Positions 5,387 through 7,268 of a DNA stretch of 7,268 nucleotides are shown piece by piece (the stretch's first letter is position 1; the number at the start of each line of letters is the position of its first letter). The notes under the pieces were generated by a model. The model was not told the DNA's origin. It saw only the letters and a program-made list of their open reading frames with translations, and ran no database searches. A program made the translations under genes and the position numbers. This DNA is from RGIG7300 sp045657645 (lineage in GTDB: Bacteria; Bacillota; Clostridia; Oscillospirales; CAG-272). Where the stretch lies: contig JAZOTL010000110.1 of assembly GCA_045657645.1 (NCBI GenBank), positions 1-7,268 on the forward strand, in the 5' to 3' direction.

Positions 5387-6172
5387 TTATTTAAGCAAAA
5401 TTTTTCTGTTAATACCGCTTATACCGTCAAGCAAGGGTACGCTTTCACCCTTAAGGCGCTGGGCTATATTGCAAAAAGCAATCACAATATCGCTGTACTG
5501 GAAGCTATCTACCAGATTTCCGTTGCGCTGAGCCATCATAAAAATGGGGTCCTGGGGAATTACGCCTATAAGCCTTGTGCTTGCGGAATCTATAATATCT
5601 ATTACGCTGGGCAGCTCGTTACGTTTAACCGCCTTTTGGTCGTAGCAGTTGATTATAAGTCTGCTTTCGGTCTGCCCAAGCTCGCACAGGCGCACGTTAG
5701 TTTGCTCTGCAGCTCTTATAGACGCTGTTTGGTGAGTAGCAATAATTATTGCCATATCACTTGACGGTGCTGCCAAAGCAAGCTCATCACCCTGACCGCC
5801 GTGGGTATCTATGAGTATATAATCAAGCTCAAGGGCCTTTTTAACAGACTCTATAAACCTTCCAAAGCTTTCCTTTGTAAGCTCGCCCTTGTATTCATAG
5901 GGTGCGGCAAGGAAATAGAGATTTTCAGAGCGCTCGTCGCGAATAATAGCTTTATCGTAAGAAATGCGACGCACTATAACGTCGGTAATATCGTAAGTAA
6001 CCTTATCCTCAAGGCCGCAAACCAGGTCAAGACATCTCATACCGAAATCACAGTCTATCATAAGTGTCTTTTTGCCCGTAAGGGCCAAGGTCATAGCAAG
6101 ATTGGCACATATAGTAGTCTTGCCTACACCGCCTTTGCAGGAGGTTATCATTATTACTTTGCAGTTGCTCAT
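5387..6172 (-). CDS. MinD/ParA-family P-loop ATPase
   Basis: A 261-residue deviant-Walker-A ATPase close to MinD. It has SCKGGVGKTT at 11-20 (signature Lys13, P-loop Lys18), IDCDFGMRCLDL at 39-50 (MinD has IDFDIGLRNLDL), a YDITDVI segment, RSENLYFLAA near 81-90, and LIGVIPQDP near 201-209, all in MinD order. MinD proteins dimerise on the membrane with ATP and place the division site with MinC. Differences: the switch II motif reads DTHGGQG instead of DSPAGIE, and the C-terminus ends in ISGINRKILLK, which is only a weak candidate for the membrane-binding amphipathic helix. No minC or minE is nearby, so the symbol minD is withheld; FlhG/ParA-like roles are possible. The ATG at 6172 has GGGAGGA 8 bases upstream; a GTG at 6217 would add 15 unlikely residues. 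Confidence 0.85.
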   Translation of the reverse strand: MSNCKVIMITSCKGGVGKTTICANLAMTLALTGKKTLMIDCDFGMRCLDLVCGLEDKVTYDITDVIVRRISYDKAIIRDERSENLYFLAAPYEYKGELTKESFGRFIESVKKALELDYILIDTHGGQGDELALAAPSSDMAIIIATHQTASIRAAEQTNVRLCELGQTESRLIINCYDQKAVKRNELPSVIDIIDSASTRLIGVIPQDPIFMMAQRNGNLVDSFQYSDIVIAFCNIAQRLKGESVPLLDGISGINRKILLK

Positions 6173-6207
6173 ATTAACATTCCTCCCAACAAACGATATC
6201 CACGATA

Positions 6208-6236
6208 ATGATATCACATTTTTTCCATCAAGTCAA
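6208..6236 (-). promoter_or_regulatory. Sigma-A-type promoter of the MinD-like/MgsA-like pair
   Basis: Read on the minus strand, TTGACT (6236-6231) and TATCAT (6213-6208) are 17 bases apart, with TGA just before the -10 box giving an extended -10 (TGN). The predicted start is near 6201, and the leader to the ATG at 6172 is about 28 bases. The position rules out the longer GTG start at 6217, because that codon would lie upstream of the transcript start. Confidence 0.7.
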
Positions 6237-6295
6237 TAAACATAAGGTCGAAAAATATTATTTATATTAAATATCAATTAAAACTAAACTTTTTC

Positions 6296-6324
6296 TTGAC
6301 ATAGGTAGCAAAATGTTTTAGAAT
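6296..6324 (+). promoter_or_regulatory. Sigma-A-type promoter of rny
   Basis: A perfect TTGACA (6296-6301) and TAGAAT (6319-6324) are separated by exactly 17 bases, and the DNA just upstream is AT-rich. The predicted start is near 6331. It is divergent from the MinD-like promoter, with about 59 bases between the two -35 boxes. Confidence 0.8.
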
Positions 6325-6330
6325 AATGGT

Positions 6331-6515
6331 GTATATTGTTTGATAGTAACTTGAAGGGGAACGAGCCCTTAGGTTTTTAAATAGACAGAAATATAGAAAT
6401 ATATAACAAAGATTATATAGAACAAGTGTATTACGATCTATTCACACAGTTCCTATAGGGTTCACACCTTTAAAACGATACTATATACAAATCAGATGTT
6501 TAAGGAGGTGCGAAC
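6331..6515 (+). promoter_or_regulatory. Long structured 5' leader of rny
   Basis: About 185 untranslated bases lie between the predicted start and the TTG codon. GAGCCCTTAGG (6363-6373) can pair with CCTATAGGGTTC (6452-6463): about 11 pairs with one bulged U and a G-U end pair. The same CCCTT can instead pair with AAGGG (6354-6358) in a local hairpin with a 7-base loop, so two folds exclude each other. The leader ends in a strong AAGGAGGTG (6502-6510), which is the full anti-SD match for rny, 7 bases before the start. I do not recognise a known riboswitch class. A role in control of RNase Y levels is inference. Confidence 0.45.
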
Positions 6516-7268
6516 TTGAATACCGTAACAACAGTCAGTATTCTCGTTACTTTTATTGTTTCGTTGATCATCGGCGTGTTTGCAGGCATTCTCTACCGCA
6601 AAAAGGTAGCTGAAGCAGAGATCGGTTCTGCAGAAGCCCAGGCAAAGAAGATCATCGAAGAAGGCGAAAAAATAGCCGAAACAAAGAAAAAAGAAGCCCT
6701 GCTTGAAGCCAAAGAAGAGATCCTGCGTTCCAGAAATGAAGCTGAAAGAGAATTGAAGGAGCGCCGTAAAGAAGTATCCAGACTTGAGAGCCGCGCAGTT
6801 TCCCGCGAAGAGGCCCTTGAGCGTAAAATGGAAAACCTTGAAAAGAAGGAAGAGACCCTCGATAAGCGCATCAAGCAGAACACAGCCCTCACCGCAGAGA
6901 TAGAAGAATTAAAGGCAAAAGAGCTTGACATTCTCCAGAAGATCTCCGGTTACTCCGTTCAGGAAGCAAAGGACGAGTTGCTTGCCAGAATAGAAGAAGA
7001 GGTGCGCCACGAAACCGCAATGAAGATAGTTGAGTTGGAGTGCCAGTTCAAGGAAGAAGCGGATACAAAGGCAAAGGAAATTATTTCGCTTGCTATCCAG
7101 CGTTGCGCGGCAGAGCACGTTTCAGAAACCACAGTTTCTGTTGTTAACCTGCCTAACGACGATATGAAGGGCCGTATTATCGGTCGAGAGGGTAGAAATA
7201 TTAAGGCTCTCGAAACACTTACGGGTATCGATCTTATTATTGATGACACTCCTGAAGCGGTTATCCTT
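6516..7268 (+). CDS. rny: Ribonuclease Y, N-terminal part (cut by the window end)
   Basis: RNase Y is the membrane-anchored endoribonuclease that starts bulk mRNA decay in many Bacillota. The first 251 codons are present and stay open to the window end. Residues about 5-27 are a single membrane anchor (LVTFIVSLIIGVFAGILY), followed by RKK. Residues about 30-205 are a long Lys/Glu/Arg-rich coiled coil. A KH RNA-binding domain starts near 210, with the GRIIGREGRNIKALE loop signature (GxxG type). The catalytic HD domain (about residues 320 on) lies beyond the window. The start is TTG at 6516, chosen because AAGGAGGTG stands 7 bases upstream and the membrane anchor begins directly after it. It is preceded by its own promoter and a long leader. 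Nothing in the visible part is broken. Confidence 0.95.
   Translation, partial: MNTVTTVSILVTFIVSLIIGVFAGILYRKKVAEAEIGSAEAQAKKIIEEGEKIAETKKKEALLEAKEEILRSRNEAERELKERRKEVSRLESRAVSREEALERKMENLEKKEETLDKRIKQNTALTAEIEELKAKELDILQKISGYSVQEAKDELLARIEEEVRHETAMKIVELECQFKEEADTKAKEIISLAIQRCAAEHVSETTVSVVNLPNDDMKGRIIGREGRNIKALETLTGIDLIIDDTPEAVIL

Noticed and set aside
5096..5764. Plus-strand 222-residue open frame opposite the MinD-like and MgsA-like genes
   Set aside because: It is antisense to two genes with clear protein-family motifs, and its composition is typical of a shadow frame.
6173..6217. Longer MinD-like protein from a GTG at 6217
   Set aside because: That codon lies upstream of the predicted transcript start and has no ribosome binding site, while the ATG at 6172 has GGGAGGA at the right distance.
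6441..6467. Direct repeat TTCACAC (6441-6447 and 6461-6467) around the palindrome CCTATAGG, as a possible operator
   Set aside because: A 7-base repeat is expected by chance in about 300 bases of AT-rich DNA; the pairing of CCTATAGGG with 6363-6373 explains the segment better.
6593..7249. Two minus-strand Ser/Phe/Leu-rich frames opposite rny
   Set aside because: The Ser-rich composition is what one gets by reading the complement of the Glu/Lys/Arg coiled-coil codons of RNase Y.

Overview
The window looks like a chromosomal segment of a Gram-positive, moderately low-GC anaerobe of the Bacillota, most likely class Clostridia and perhaps a gut Oscillospirales/Ruminococcaceae relative. The reasons are a MetA and a long-form galactokinase-like protein of the clostridial type, an RNase Y, a clostridial-type methylglyoxal synthase homologue, strong AAGGAGG ribosome binding sites, sigma-A-type promoters with 17-base spacers, and hairpin-rich intergenic repeats. 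The taxonomy is inference; no marker gene settles it.

Layout from left to right. Bases 1-283 hold no gene. They are a mosaic of hairpin-forming repeats in two modules that face each other across an AT-rich core. Next come three minus-strand genes read from right to left: metA (homoserine O-acetyltransferase by its Glu111), galK-like (GHMP sugar kinase) and a 127-residue membrane protein. They are packed with a 7-base gap and then a 4-base overlap, behind one good promoter at 2913-2941. A second minus-strand pair is cinA followed by a small OmpR-type winged-helix protein with a shortened receiver-like N-terminus. The two overlap by ATGA and end at a clear terminator. A third minus-strand pair is a MinD-like ATPase followed by a methylglyoxal-synthase-like protein, with its own promoter and terminator. 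At the right edge, divergent from this pair, the plus strand carries a strong promoter, a structured leader of about 185 bases, and the first 251 codons of rny (RNase Y), cut by the window end.

How the genes may work together. metA feeds methionine synthesis and galK sugar-1-phosphate formation; their joint operon looks like co-expression rather than one pathway. CinA (nucleotide repair, NMN deamidation) is translationally coupled to a likely DNA-binding regulator. The most unusual unit is the MinD-like/MgsA-like pair. In many Clostridia minD and mgsA lie in the same cell-shape and division cluster (mre-min-rodA-mgsA). Here they sit side by side without minC, minE or rodA, and the MgsA-like protein has lost several residues that are catalytic or phosphate-binding in E. 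coli MgsA. This could be a diverged paralogous pair with a new role. There is no CRISPR array, tRNA, rRNA, transposase or phage gene in the window.
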